A DNA stretch of 64,000 nt from NCBI RefSeq assembly GCF_000349845.1, contig NC_020829.1, positions 62,001 to 126,000 on the forward strand. Reading direction: 5' to 3'. The notes under the pieces were generated by a model. It was given only the letters and a program-made list of their open reading frames with translations, did no database searches and was not told the DNA's origin. The translations under genes were made by a program, and so were the position numbers. This document shows, piece after piece, positions 1 through 8,381 of this stretch. Numbering within the stretch: the first letter of the stretch is position 1; every line of letters begins with the position of its first letter. Origin of the DNA: Pseudomonas sp. ATCC 13867 (GTDB lineage Bacteria; Pseudomonadota; Gammaproteobacteria; Pseudomonadales; Pseudomonadaceae).

Positions 1-1075
1 GTCGAACATGGCCTGGCTGACCGGCTATGACGGCTGGTCCTTCTACGTGCACCAGTGCGTACTGCTGGCGCGGGAAGGCGAGCCGGTATGGTTCGGCCGC
101 GGCCAGGACGCCAACGGCGCGCGCCGCACCGTGTTCATGGCGCCCGACAACATCGTCGGCTATCCCGACCATTACGTGCAGTCCACCGAGCGCCACCCGA
201 TGGACTACCTGTCCCGCGAGGTCATTGCCGCCCGCGGCTGGGAGCGCCTGACCATCGGCGTGGAGATGGACAACTACTACTTCAGCGCCGCCGCCTTCCG
301 CTCGCTGCAGGCCAACCTGCCGAGCGCGACGTTCGTCGACGCCACCGCCCTGGTGAACTGGCAGCGCGCGGTGAAATCCCCGCGCGAGATCGAGTACATG
401 CGCATCGCCGCGCGCATCGTCGAGAAGATGCACGCGCACATCGTCGAGCGCATCGAACCGGGCATGCGCAAGAACGAGCTGGTCGCGGAGATCTACAGCA
501 CCGGCATCCTCGGCGCCGACGGCCACGGCGGCGACTACCCGGCCATCGTCCCGCTGCTGCCCACCGGCGCCGACGCCAGCGCGCCGCACCTGACCTGGGA
601 CGACACGTCCTTCGAACGCGGCGCCGGCACCTTCTTCGAGATCGCCGGCTGCTACAAGCGCTACCACTGCCCGCTGTCGCGCACCGTGTTCCTCGGCAAG
701 CCGCCGCAGCACTTCCTCGACGCCGAGAAGGCCGTGGTCGAAGGCATCGCCGCAGGGCTCGACGCGGCGAAGCCCGGCAACACCACCGGCGATATCGCCC
801 GTGCCTTCTTCAGCGTGCTGGAGAAGTTCGGCATTCACAAGGACAGCCGCTGCGGCTACCCCATCGGTATCAGCTACCCGCCGGACTGGGGCGAACGCAC
901 CATGAGCCTGCGCCCGAGCGACAACAGCGTGCTGGAACCGGGCATGACCTTCCACTTCATGCCCGGCCTGTGGATGGATGACTGGGGCCTGGAGATCACC
1001 GAAAGCATCCTCATCACCGAGCGTGGCGTGGAGACCTTCTGCGACTACCCGCGCCAGCTGTTCGTGAAGGAGTGA
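1..1075 (+). CDS. doeA: Ectoine hydrolase DoeA, 5'-truncated by window edge
   Basis: M24-fold (creatinase/prolidase-like) hydrolase that opens the ectoine ring to N-acetyl-L-2,4-diaminobutyrate in the cytoplasm. The frame is open from the first bases of the window, and the first ATG (position 8) lies inside the conserved motif NMAWLTGYDGWSFYVHQ. The true start is therefore upstream; about 40 N-terminal residues are missing relative to the usual length near 400. The C-terminal half shows the pita-bread fold pattern (GHGGDYPAIVPLLPTGADAS, then the region FFEIAGCYKRYHCPLSR). The gene is followed 4 bp later by doeB. The family call rests on this fold plus the doeB-doeX-doeC-doeD neighbourhood, which matches the ectoine degradation cluster known from Halomonas elongata. 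Confidence 0.88.
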   Translation, partial: SNMAWLTGYDGWSFYVHQCVLLAREGEPVWFGRGQDANGARRTVFMAPDNIVGYPDHYVQSTERHPMDYLSREVIAARGWERLTIGVEMDNYYFSAAAFRSLQANLPSATFVDATALVNWQRAVKSPREIEYMRIAARIVEKMHAHIVERIEPGMRKNELVAEIYSTGILGADGHGGDYPAIVPLLPTGADASAPHLTWDDTSFERGAGTFFEIAGCYKRYHCPLSRTVFLGKPPQHFLDAEKAVVEGIAAGLDAAKPGNTTGDIARAFFSVLEKFGIHKDSRCGYPIGISYPPDWGERTMSLRPSDNSVLEPGMTFHFMPGLWMDDWGLEITESILITERGVETFCDYPRQLFVKE

Positions 1076-1079
1076 GACG

Positions 1080-2096
1080 ATGACTCATGCACTCGACAAG
1101 CCGCTGCGCGAGAACCCCATCTCCGCCAGCGTCGACTTCCAGCGCGACGGCGTGCAGCACGGCCACCTCAAGCTGCCCTACTCGCGGGACGATTCGGCCT
1201 GGGGCGCGGTGATGATCCCGATCTGCGTGGTGAAGAACGGCGATGGCCCCACTGCGCTGCTCACCGGCGGCAACCACGGCGACGAGTACGAAGGCCCGGT
1301 GGCGCTCAGCCGTCTGGCCCAGGAACTGCGCGCCGAGGATGTGCGCGGCCGGGTGATCATCGTGCCGTTCATGAACACCCCGGCGTTCCTCGCCGGCAAG
1401 CGCACCTCGCCGATCGACGCCGGCAATCTCAACCGCAGTTTCCCCGGCCGCCCGGACGGCACGGTGACGCAGAAGATCGCCGACTACTTCCAGCGCACCC
1501 TGCTGCCGCTGGCGGACCTGGTGCTGGATATTCACTCCGGCGGCAAGACCCTCGACTTCCTGCCCTTCGCCGCCTGCCACGTGCTGCCGGACAAGGCCCG
1601 GCAGGAAGCCAGCGAGGCGCTGATGCGCGCCTTCGCCGCGCCCTACGCGATGCGCATGCTGGAACTGGACGCGGTGGGCATGTACGACACCGCCGCCGAG
1701 GAGCAGGGCAAGCTGTTCCTCACCACCGAACTGGGTGGTGGCGGCAGCAGCAGCGCGCGCACGGTCGCCATCGCCCGGCGCGGCGTGCGCAACGTGCTGG
1801 TGCAGGCCGGGATCCTGCGCGGTGAAGTCGAATCGGCGAAGTCGGTGATGCTCGACATGCCCGATGGCGACTGCTTCGTCGCCAGCCAGCACGGCGGCCT
1901 GCTGGAAATGTGCCGCGACCTGGGCGAGCGGGTCGAGCGCGGGGAGGTGCTGGCGCGGGTGCACGACGTGCTGCGCACCGGAGCCGCGCCCGTGGAGTAC
2001 CGCGCCAAGCGCAGCGGCATTCTCGCCGCGCGGCACTTCCCCGGCCTGGTGCAGAGCGGCGACACCCTGGCGGTGGTCGCCGAGGTACTGGACTGA
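1080..2096 (+). CDS. doeB: N-alpha-acetyl-L-2,4-diaminobutyrate deacetylase DoeB
   Basis: Zinc-dependent deacylase of the succinylglutamate desuccinylase/aspartoacylase family, 338 aa. It removes the acetyl group from N-acetyl-diaminobutyrate, the product of DoeA. The zinc motif GGNHGDEYEG (H66, E69) is visible, the third ligand His lies in LDIHSGGKT (H152), and NLNRSFPG (about 116-123) is the substrate-carboxylate motif of the family. The start is 4 bp after the doeA stop, with a GGAG-type ribosome site inside the end of doeA, so the two genes are translated from one message. Other family members act on different acyl amino acids; the doe context decides the call. Confidence 0.9.
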   Translation: MTHALDKPLRENPISASVDFQRDGVQHGHLKLPYSRDDSAWGAVMIPICVVKNGDGPTALLTGGNHGDEYEGPVALSRLAQELRAEDVRGRVIIVPFMNTPAFLAGKRTSPIDAGNLNRSFPGRPDGTVTQKIADYFQRTLLPLADLVLDIHSGGKTLDFLPFAACHVLPDKARQEASEALMRAFAAPYAMRMLELDAVGMYDTAAEEQGKLFLTTELGGGGSSSARTVAIARRGVRNVLVQAGILRGEVESAKSVMLDMPDGDCFVASQHGGLLEMCRDLGERVERGEVLARVHDVLRTGAAPVEYRAKRSGILAARHFPGLVQSGDTLAVVAEVLD

Positions 2097-2109
2097 ACGG
2101 GAGCCCGCC

Positions 2110-2595
2110 ATGATCAAGCTCGACCGCTACGACCTGAAGATCCTGCGCATCCTCGCCGGCGACGGGCGCATCACCAAGTCGAGCCTGGCCGAGGCGATCA
2201 ACCTCTCGGTCAGCCCGGCCTGGGAGCGCGTGCGCAAGCTGGAGGAGGCCGGGTTGATCAAGGGCTACCGCGCGCAGATCGACTGGCTGGCGCTGTTCAA
2301 GCAGCAGCAGGTTCTGGTGGAAATCACCCTGGCGCGGCACACCGCGCAGGACATGAAGCGCTTCGAACAGCGCCTGCAGCAGGCGCCGGAGGTGGGCTTC
2401 TGCTATGCCACCGGTGGCGGGGTGGACTACATCGCGATGATCCAGGCGCGTGACATCGACCACTACCAGCGCTTCATCGACCAGTTGCTGCTGGAAGACG
2501 TCGGCATCGAGCGCTATTTCACCTACATCGTCACCAAGGTGATCAAGACGCTGGATGCGGCGATCCCCGCCGAAGCTCTTGAGGTGGGCCACTGA
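2110..2595 (+). CDS. doeX: AsnC/Lrp-family regulator DoeX
   Basis: Small Lrp/AsnC regulator, 161 aa. An N-terminal winged helix-turn-helix (about residues 4-60, including ITKSSLAEAINLSVSPAWERVRKLEEAGLI) is followed by a ligand-sensing RAM domain. The ATG is 13 bp after the doeB stop, so it is the third gene of the doe operon. In Halomonas the equivalent DoeX binds the doe promoter region; control of ectoine degradation here is inferred from that. A longer upstream extension of this frame runs through the end of doeB in another frame and is not used. Confidence 0.88.
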   Translation: MIKLDRYDLKILRILAGDGRITKSSLAEAINLSVSPAWERVRKLEEAGLIKGYRAQIDWLALFKQQQVLVEITLARHTAQDMKRFEQRLQQAPEVGFCYATGGGVDYIAMIQARDIDHYQRFIDQLLLEDVGIERYFTYIVTKVIKTLDAAIPAEALEVGH

Positions 2596-2603
2596 TGCTT
2601 TCT

Positions 2604-2681
2604 GTAGGAGCGAGCTTGCTCGCGAACCCGCCCAGCACCGAAGCCGTCGGGAAATTCGTTCGCGAGCAAGCTCGCTCCTAC
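2604..2681. repeat. REP pair (REPIN 1)
   Basis: Inverted pair of 24-bp REP units: GTAGGAGCGAGCTTGCTCGC-type unit at 2604-2627 and its reverse complement at 2658-2681, spaced by 30 bp. It lies just after doeX, between the doe operon and the yhhQ promoter. Each unit is itself a short hairpin (GCGAGC/GCTCGC). Confidence 0.95.
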
Positions 2682-2746
2682 AGTCTCCGGCCGGTGCTCC
2701 TACGGATTGCACACGTCGGCGCTGAACAAAATTTGCCCAATAAAAC

Positions 2747-2775
2747 CTGACTTCGCGGTCCGGATCGTATACAAT
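2747..2775 (+). promoter_or_regulatory. Putative sigma-70 promoter of yhhQ
   Basis: A -35-like CTGACT (2747-2752) and a -10-like TACAAT (2770-2775) are separated by 17 bp. Transcription would begin near 2782 and give a leader of about 59 nt that contains the riboswitch-like element. The call is by eye, from match to consensus and position. Confidence 0.5.
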
Positions 2776-2799
2776 GCGCGCCGCTCGGCATGGTGCCGG

Positions 2800-2834
2800 G
2801 CATGGGTTCCCTCACCCCATCGACGAAAAAGGCC
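2800..2834 (+). promoter_or_regulatory. Class I preQ1 riboswitch candidate upstream of yhhQ
   Basis: The leader fits the small H-type pseudoknot of preQ1-I aptamers. P1 would be ATGGG (2802-2806) with CCCAT (2816-2820). The following TTC carries the candidate ligand-pairing cytosine (C2809). P2 would be CCT (2810-2812) with AGG (2830-2832), and the A-rich strand AAAAA (2826-2830) lies between them, as in known examples. The conserved blocks GGTTC, CACCC and AAAAAGG all appear in the right order. AAAAAGG is also the only good ribosome-binding site of yhhQ, 8 nt before ATG 2841, so ligand binding would hide it and reduce translation. PreQ1 riboswitches are known to control queuosine synthesis and transport genes, which fits. 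Confidence 0.82.
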
Positions 2835-2840
2835 CAAAGC

Positions 2841-3491
2841 ATGTCGGCATCCCTTCCGGCGGCAAGGCGCGGCGCACTCGCCGGCCTGGTCGCGTTCCAC
2901 ATCCTGATCATCATCGCCAGCAACTACCTGGTGCAGTTGCCAATGACCCTGTTCGGCTGGCACACCACCTGGGGCGCGTTCAGCTTCCCGTTCATCTTCC
3001 TGGCCACCGACCTCACCGTCCGCCTGCTCGGCAAGCGCCCGGCGCGGCTGGTCATCGCGCGGGTGATGATCCCGGCGCTGCTGGCGTCCTACGTGATCTC
3101 GGTAATCTTCCAGGAAGGCGCCTTCAGAGGGCTTGCCTCCCTGGGGGAATTCAACACCTTCGTCGCGCGGATTTCCCTGGCCAGTTTCCTCGCCTACGTG
3201 TTCGGCCAGATCCTCGACATCCAGGTCTTCGACCGCCTGCGGCGCATGCGCCAGTGGTGGATCGCCCCGGTAGTCTCGACCCTGTTCGGCAACCTGCTGG
3301 ATACCTTCACCTTCTTCTCCATCGCCTTCTGGCACAGCGACAACGCCTTCATGGCCGAGCACTGGGTGGAAATCGCCTGGGTCGACTACGGCGTGAAGCT
3401 GGCGGTGATGCTGATGCTCTTCGTGCCGCTCTACGGCATGTTGCTCAGCGCCATCACCCGTAATCTGCGCCGCCAACCCGCCGTCATCTGA
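2841..3491 (+). CDS. yhhQ: Queuosine precursor transporter YhhQ (QPTR family)
   Basis: Integral inner-membrane protein of 216 aa with about six hydrophobic segments; it belongs to the YhhQ/DUF165 family that imports queuosine precursors such as preQ0/preQ1 for tRNA modification. Family features include ASNYLVQLP near the first helix, FPFIFLATDLTVRLLGK and STLFGNLLDTFTFFSIAFW. ATG 2841 is chosen over an in-frame ATG at 2790 because the latter would place the putative preQ1 aptamer inside the coding region, and AAAAAGG at 2826-2832 is the proper ribosome site. The gene separates doeABX from doeCD but has no functional link to ectoine. Confidence 0.88.
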   Translation: MSASLPAARRGALAGLVAFHILIIIASNYLVQLPMTLFGWHTTWGAFSFPFIFLATDLTVRLLGKRPARLVIARVMIPALLASYVISVIFQEGAFRGLASLGEFNTFVARISLASFLAYVFGQILDIQVFDRLRRMRQWWIAPVVSTLFGNLLDTFTFFSIAFWHSDNAFMAEHWVEIAWVDYGVKLAVMLMLFVPLYGMLLSAITRNLRRQPAVI

Positions 3492-3512
3492 CGCCACCCG
3501 AAAAAGCCCAAC

Positions 3513-3548
3513 GGCGGCGGCAGAACTGCGAAAAGATTTGCCGCCGCC
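3513..3548. promoter_or_regulatory. Inverted repeat upstream of doeC
   Basis: Perfect 10-bp inverted repeat GGCGGCGGCA (3513-3522) and TGCCGCCGCC (3539-3548) with a 16-bp spacer. It is 21 bp after the yhhQ stop and 76 bp before doeC. There is no T-run on either side, so it is a weak terminator candidate and could instead be a regulator site for doeCD. Function not established. Confidence 0.4.
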
Positions 3549-3624
3549 ATCCCCCGCTTAGGAAAAAATCGCGCGCTCCCGGCCCCTAGCATGGACTCAT
3601 GCCAATTGCCTGGGAGACGCCGTC

Positions 3625-5082
3625 ATGTCCTATGTCCATCCCCTGCTGTTCAAGTCGCTCTGCTATGTGAACGGCCACTGGCTGCATAGCGCCAGCGGCG
3701 CCAGCATCGCCGTCGACAACCCCGCTACCCGCGAAGCCATCGGCCACGTGCCGCTGCTCGACCGCGAGCAGATCGTCTCTGCGGTGGACGCCGCCGCTGC
3801 CGCCTTCCCCGCCTGGCGTGCGCGCACGCTGGACGAGCGCGGCGCGCTGCTGCGCCGCTGGGCCGAGCTGATTGGCCAGCACCGTGAGGATCTGGCGCAG
3901 ATCCTCAGCCTGGAACAGGGCAAGCCGCTGGCCGAAGCCCTGGGCGAGATCGACTACGCCGCCAGCTTCATTCCCTGGTTCGCCGAGGAAGCGCGGCGCC
4001 TGAACGGCCGCAACATCCCCAGCCACATCCCCGGCGCGCACCTGGGCACGGTACTCGAGCCGGTCGGCGTCGCCGCGCTGCTGACGCCGTGGAACTTCCC
4101 CTCGGCGATGATCACCCGCAAGGCCGCCGCCGCGCTGGCCGCCGGTTGCACCGTGGTGGTCAAGCCGGCCCACGAAACGCCCTATTCCGCCTTCGCCCTG
4201 GCCCAACTGGCCGAAGAAGCCGGCTTCCCCGCCGGGGTATTCAACGTGGTACTGGGCGAGCCGCAGATGGTCATGGAAACCCTGGTCGGCGACAGCCGCG
4301 TGCGCGCCGTGAGCTTCACCGGCTCGACCCGCGTAGGAAAACTGGTCCTGCAAGCCGCCGCCCAGGACGTGAAGAAAGTCGCCCTGGAGCTGGGCGGCAA
4401 TGCGCCCTTCATCGTGCTGCCGGATGCCGATCTGGAGCAGGCGGTGCAGTTCGCCATCGACGCCAAGTTCCAGACCTCCGGGCAGGACTGCTGCGCGGCC
4501 AACCGCATCCTGGTCGCCCGCGAACTCTACGAACCCTTCCTGCAGCGCTTCGCCCGCGCCGTGCGCGAGCTGCGCGTCGGCCCGGCCAGCGACTCGCGCA
4601 GCCAGATCGGCCCGCTGATGCACCAGGGCGCCTTCGACGTCACCTGCGAGCGGGTGCAGGACGCCATCGCCCAGGGTGCGCGCCTGCTCGCCGGAGGCGA
4701 ACCCCACGCCCTCGGCGGCTGGTTCCATCAACCGACGGTGCTGGCCGACGTCACGCCGCGGATGCGCATCTGGCGCGAGGAAAACTTCGCGCCGATTGCC
4801 GGGGTGAGCGCCTACGGCGACCTGGACGAAGCCGTCCGGCAGGCCAATGACACCGAGTACGGCCTGGCCGCCTACCTGTGCGGGCAACGCCTGGACCACA
4901 TCTGGCCGCTGATGCGGCGCCTGGAGTTCGCCCTGGTGGCGGTCAACGGCGCCAAGTTCACCGGCCACCCCATCCCCTTCGGCGGCATGAAGGCTTCGGG
5001 CCTGGGCCGCGAGGGCGGCAGCGAGGGCTTCGAGCCCTTCGTCGAAACCAAGTACTTCGCCTTGCACCACGGCGCCATCTGA
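3625..5082 (+). CDS. doeC: Aldehyde dehydrogenase DoeC (aspartate-semialdehyde type, GabD-like)
   Basis: NAD(P)-dependent aldehyde dehydrogenase of 485 aa. It has LTPWNFPSAMITRK (cofactor region, about 154), FTGSTRVGK, the general base Glu in ALELGGNAP (E255) and the catalytic Cys in SGQDCCAANR (C289). Sequence alone resembles succinate-semialdehyde dehydrogenase GabD. The pairing with a diaminobutyrate transaminase and doeABX favours DoeC, which oxidises L-aspartate semialdehyde to aspartate as the last step of ectoine breakdown. A GGGAG ribosome site precedes ATG 3625. It is transcribed with doeD, whose start is 16 bp downstream. Confidence 0.85.
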   Translation: MSYVHPLLFKSLCYVNGHWLHSASGASIAVDNPATREAIGHVPLLDREQIVSAVDAAAAAFPAWRARTLDERGALLRRWAELIGQHREDLAQILSLEQGKPLAEALGEIDYAASFIPWFAEEARRLNGRNIPSHIPGAHLGTVLEPVGVAALLTPWNFPSAMITRKAAAALAAGCTVVVKPAHETPYSAFALAQLAEEAGFPAGVFNVVLGEPQMVMETLVGDSRVRAVSFTGSTRVGKLVLQAAAQDVKKVALELGGNAPFIVLPDADLEQAVQFAIDAKFQTSGQDCCAANRILVARELYEPFLQRFARAVRELRVGPASDSRSQIGPLMHQGAFDVTCERVQDAIAQGARLLAGGEPHALGGWFHQPTVLADVTPRMRIWREENFAPIAGVSAYGDLDEAVRQANDTEYGLAAYLCGQRLDHIWPLMRRLEFALVAVNGAKFTGHPIPFGGMKASGLGREGGSEGFEPFVETKYFALHHGAI

Positions 5083-5098
5083 CCGGGAGACCATCGCC

Positions 5099-6478
5099 AT
5101 GACCGACTACGCCAAGCTGTTCGAAGACGACCGCGCGCACTTCATGCACCCATCGACCCATGCCCACGACCACGTCAGCGGCGCACTGCCGGGGCGGATC
5201 ATCACCGGCGCTTCCGGCGTGCGCATCCGCGACCACCAGGGCCGCGAGCTGCTGGATGCCTTCGCCGGCCTGTACTGCGTGAACATCGGCTACGGCCGCA
5301 CCGAAGTCGCCGACGCCATCCATGCACAGGCTACGCAATTGGCCTACTACCACACCTACGTCGGCCACTCCTCCGAAGCGATCATCGAGCTGTCCGCGCG
5401 GATCATCCGCGACTGGGCGCCGGCGGGCATGAAGAAGGTCTACTACGGCCTCTCCGGCTCCGACGCCAACGAGACCCAGGTCAAGCTGGTGCGCTACTAC
5501 AACAACGTGCTGGGCCGGCCGCAGAAGAAAAAGATCATCTCCCGCCAGCGCGGCTACCACGGCTCGGGCATCGTCACCGGCAGCCTCACCGGGCTGGCCA
5601 GCTTCCACCAGCATTTCGACCTGCCGGTGGAGGGCGTCAAGCACACCCTCTGCCCGCACTTCTACAAGGCGCCGGCGGGCATGGACGAGGCCACTTTCGT
5701 CCGCCACTGCGCCCAGGAGCTGGAGAACCTGATCCTCGCCGAAGGCCCGGACAGCGTGGCGGCCTTCATCGGTGAGCCGGTGATGGGCACCGGCGGCATC
5801 ATCGTCCCGCCCAAGGGCTACTGGGAGGCGATCCAGGCGGTGCTGGCCAAGTACGACGTGCTGCTGATCGCCGACGAGGTGGTCTGCGCCTTCGGCCGCG
5901 TCGGCGACAAGATGGGCAGCCAGCGCTACGGCATGCGCCCGGACCTGATCACCACCGCCAAGGGCCTGACCAGCGCCTACGCACCGCTGTCGGCGGTGAT
6001 CGTCGGCGAGAAGGTGTGGGACGTGATCGATAGCGCATCCACCCGGGAAGGCGCGCTGGGCCACGGCTGGACCTACTCCGGCCACCCGATCTGCGCGGCG
6101 GCGGCGCTGGCCAACCTGAACATCCTCGAAGGGGAAAACATCACCGCCAATGCGGCGGAGGTCGGCGGCTACCTCAACCAGCAACTGCGCCAGACCTTCG
6201 AGGGCCATCCGCTGGTGGGCGAGGTGCGTGGCGACGGCATGCTGGCGGCGCTGGAGTTCATGGCCGACCGCGAGGCGCGTACGCCATTCGATGCGGCGCT
6301 GAAGGTCGGCCCGAAGGTGTCGGCGGCCTGCCTGGAACGCGGCATGATCGCTCGCGCCATGCCCCACGGCGACATCCTCGGCTTCGCCCCGCCACTGGTG
6401 CTGACCCGCGGCGAAGCGGACGAGATCGTCGGCATCGCCAAGGCGGCGGTGGATGCGGTGGCGGACGAGGTCCTTTAA
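5099..6478 (+). CDS. doeD: Diaminobutyrate transaminase DoeD (class III aminotransferase)
   Basis: PLP-dependent class III aminotransferase, 459 aa. It would move the 4-amino group of L-2,4-diaminobutyrate to an acceptor and give aspartate semialdehyde, the substrate of DoeC. Fold-type I motifs are present: YYGLSGSDANETQVKLVRYY (phosphate site), LLIADEVVCAFGR (PLP-ring Asp) and ITTAKGLTSAYAPL with the Schiff-base Lys. Its close relatives include omega-aminotransferases for putrescine or beta-alanine, so the substrate is assigned from the doe context. ATG 5099 follows a GGGAG site after doeC. Confidence 0.85.
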   Translation: MTDYAKLFEDDRAHFMHPSTHAHDHVSGALPGRIITGASGVRIRDHQGRELLDAFAGLYCVNIGYGRTEVADAIHAQATQLAYYHTYVGHSSEAIIELSARIIRDWAPAGMKKVYYGLSGSDANETQVKLVRYYNNVLGRPQKKKIISRQRGYHGSGIVTGSLTGLASFHQHFDLPVEGVKHTLCPHFYKAPAGMDEATFVRHCAQELENLILAEGPDSVAAFIGEPVMGTGGIIVPPKGYWEAIQAVLAKYDVLLIADEVVCAFGRVGDKMGSQRYGMRPDLITTAKGLTSAYAPLSAVIVGEKVWDVIDSASTREGALGHGWTYSGHPICAAAALANLNILEGENITANAAEVGGYLNQQLRQTFEGHPLVGEVRGDGMLAALEFMADREARTPFDAALKVGPKVSAACLERGMIARAMPHGDILGFAPPLVLTRGEADEIVGIAKAAVDAVADEVL

Positions 6479-6496
6479 CGCGCGGGCTGCTCTTCT

Positions 6497-6585
6497 GTAG
6501 GAGCGAGCTTGCTCGCGAACATCTCGCGGCAGCTCCGGTGTCATGCGGTTCGCGAGCAAGGACTAGGCGTCCCCCTCGCTCCTAC
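6497..6585. repeat. REP pair (REPIN 2), one unit with enlarged hairpin
   Basis: A standard REP unit at 6497-6520 is paired with an inverted unit at 6548-6585. The second unit is 38 bp instead of 24 because a self-complementary insert (GGACTAGGCGTCC) replaces the usual centre. The same variant occurs at 46840-46877. Located after doeD. Confidence 0.9.
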
Positions 6586-6612
6586 AAGTAATCTCGCACT
6601 TCGAAGCAGGCG

Positions 6613-6640
6613 GATGAAAAAGGGCGCCTATGCGCCCTTT
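6613..6640 (-). terminator. Rho-independent terminator of the fmt-rsmB-trkA-TPR operon
   Basis: Stem AAAGGGCGC / GCGCCCTTT (6619-6627 and 6632-6640) with a 4-nt loop. On the minus strand it is followed by a T-run (6617-6621). It overlaps the stop codon and the last codons of the TPR gene. Confidence 0.75.
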
Positions 6641-6945
6641 GTCTTGTCCAGCTTGCGCAGGAACACCGTCATTTCCTTCTCCGCCTGCTTGTCCCCATGC
6701 GCCTGCGCCGCGGCGATGCCGTCGGTCCAGGCCTGGCGGGCGCCGTCGGGGTTGCCGCTGGCCTGCAGGGCCTTGCCCAGCAGCTTCCAGGCGGCGGAAT
6801 ACTTCGGGTCCTGCTCCACGCAGCGGCGCAGGTGTCCGGCGGCCTTCACGGCGTCGCCGGTATCCAGGTAGCCCTTGCCCAGGCCGAAGCGCAGCAGCGG
6901 GTTGTCCACGCCTTTGGCGAGCATCTTTTCCAGGCCTTCGAGCAT
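6628..6945 (-). CDS. Small TPR protein
   Basis: Cytoplasmic protein of 105 aa made of about two tetratricopeptide repeats (NPLLRFGLGKGYLDTGDAVKA, then the helix pair around YSAAWKLLGKALQASGNPDGA). No signal peptide or membrane segment is present. It starts 17 bp after the trkA stop, and its conserved position behind trkA matches the P. aeruginosa chromosome. TPR proteins of this size usually mediate protein contacts; the partner is unknown. Confidence 0.8.
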   Translation of the reverse strand: MLEGLEKMLAKGVDNPLLRFGLGKGYLDTGDAVKAAGHLRRCVEQDPKYSAAWKLLGKALQASGNPDGARQAWTDGIAAAQAHGDKQAEKEMTVFLRKLDKTKGA

Positions 6946-6962
6946 CGCCTGCCCTCCCTATC

Positions 6963-8336
6963 TCAGAAGAACGTCAGACCGGCCTGGAACAGCCGCTCGA
7001 CATCACGGATACGTTTCTTGTCGACCACGAAGAGGATCACGTGGTCGCCGGCTTCGATCACCGTTTCGCCGTGGGCGATCAGCACGTCGTCGTCGCGGAT
7101 CACCGCGCCGATGGTGGTGCCCGGTGGCAGGTGCACGTCGTTGATCTTGCGGCCGATCACCTTGCTCGACTTGGCATCGCCGTGGGCGACCACCTCGATG
7201 GCCTCGGCGGCACCCCGGCGCAGCGAGTGCACGCTTTCGATGTCGCCTCGGCGCACGTGGGTCAGCAGGGTACCGATGGTGGCCAGCTGCGGGCTGATGG
7301 CGATGTCGATGTCGCCACCCTGCACCAGGTCGACGTAGGCGGGGTTGTTGATCAGCGTCATCACCTTGCGCGCGCCCAGCCGCTTGGCCAGCAGCGAGGA
7401 CATGATGTTGGCCTCGTCGTCGTTGGTCAGGGCGAGGAACAGGTCGGTGTCGCCGATGTTCTCTTCCATCAGCAGGTCGCGGTCCGAGGCGCTGCCCTGC
7501 AGCACGATGGAGCTGTCCAGGCTTTCGGAGAGGTGCCGGCAGCGCGCCGGGTTCATCTCGATGATCTTCACCTGGTAGCGGCTCTCGATGGCTTCCGCCA
7601 GGCGCTCGCCAATGTTGCCGCCGCCGGCGATGATGATCCGCTTGTAGCTGTCCTCCAGGCGGCGCATCTCGCCCATCACCGCGCGGATGTGGGCCTTGGC
7701 GGCGATGAAGAACACCTCGTCGTCGGCCTCGATCACCGTGTCGCCCTGGGGAATGATCGGCCGGTTGCGCCGGTAGATCGCCGCCACGCGGGTTTCGGCG
7801 TTGGGCATGTGCTCGCGCAGCTGGCGCAGCTCCTGGCCCACCAGCGGGCCGCCGTAGTAGGCGCGGATGCCGACCAACTGCGCCTTGCCCTCGGCGAAGT
7901 CGATCACCTGCAGGGCGCCGGGGTATTCCACCAGGCGCTTGATGTAGTTGGTCACCACCTGCTCGGGGCTGATCAGCACGTCGACCGGGATCGCCTCGTT
8001 GTCGAACAGCCCGGCGCGGGTCAGATAGGCCGACTCGCGCACGCGGGCGATCCGCGTCGGGGTGTTGAACAGGGTGTAGGCGACCTGGCAGGCCACCATG
8101 TTCACCTCGTCGCTGTTGGTCACCGCCACCAGCATGTCGGCGTCGTCGGCACCGGCCTGGCGCAGCACGGTGGGGAACGAGGCCTTGCCGTGGACGGTGC
8201 GGATGTCCAGGCGGTCGTTGAGGTCGCGCAGGCGTTCGCCGTCGGTGTCGACGACCGTGATGTCGTTGGCTTCGCTGGCGAGGTGCTCGGCCAGAGTGCC
8301 GCCGACCTGGCCGGCACCGAGGATGATGATCTTCAT
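6963..8336 (-). CDS. trkA: Trk potassium uptake regulatory protein TrkA
   Basis: Peripheral membrane NAD(H)-binding regulator of the TrkH/TrkG potassium channel, 457 aa. It contains two tandem RCK units, each with a Rossmann domain ([18 protein letters not shown] at residue 2, and [17 protein letters not shown] in the second half) followed by a TrkA-C ligand domain. Length is typical. It lies 45 bp after rsmB in the leftward fmt-rsmB-trkA-TPR run. Confidence 0.96.
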   Translation of the reverse strand: MKIIILGAGQVGGTLAEHLASEANDITVVDTDGERLRDLNDRLDIRTVHGKASFPTVLRQAGADDADMLVAVTNSDEVNMVACQVAYTLFNTPTRIARVRESAYLTRAGLFDNEAIPVDVLISPEQVVTNYIKRLVEYPGALQVIDFAEGKAQLVGIRAYYGGPLVGQELRQLREHMPNAETRVAAIYRRNRPIIPQGDTVIEADDEVFFIAAKAHIRAVMGEMRRLEDSYKRIIIAGGGNIGERLAEAIESRYQVKIIEMNPARCRHLSESLDSSIVLQGSASDRDLLMEENIGDTDLFLALTNDDEANIMSSLLAKRLGARKVMTLINNPAYVDLVQGGDIDIAISPQLATIGTLLTHVRRGDIESVHSLRRGAAEAIEVVAHGDAKSSKVIGRKINDVHLPPGTTIGAVIRDDDVLIAHGETVIEAGDHVILFVVDKKRIRDVERLFQAGLTFF

Positions 8337-8381
8337 GGAGCGGCGTGCTTTCCGTTTCGATCCGTTGGGAGTCGGCGCCTG

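Noticed and set aside
3560..3624. Sigma-54 promoter upstream of doeC
   Set aside because: A TGG...GC pattern is present but the GG to GC spacing is 13 instead of 10 bp.
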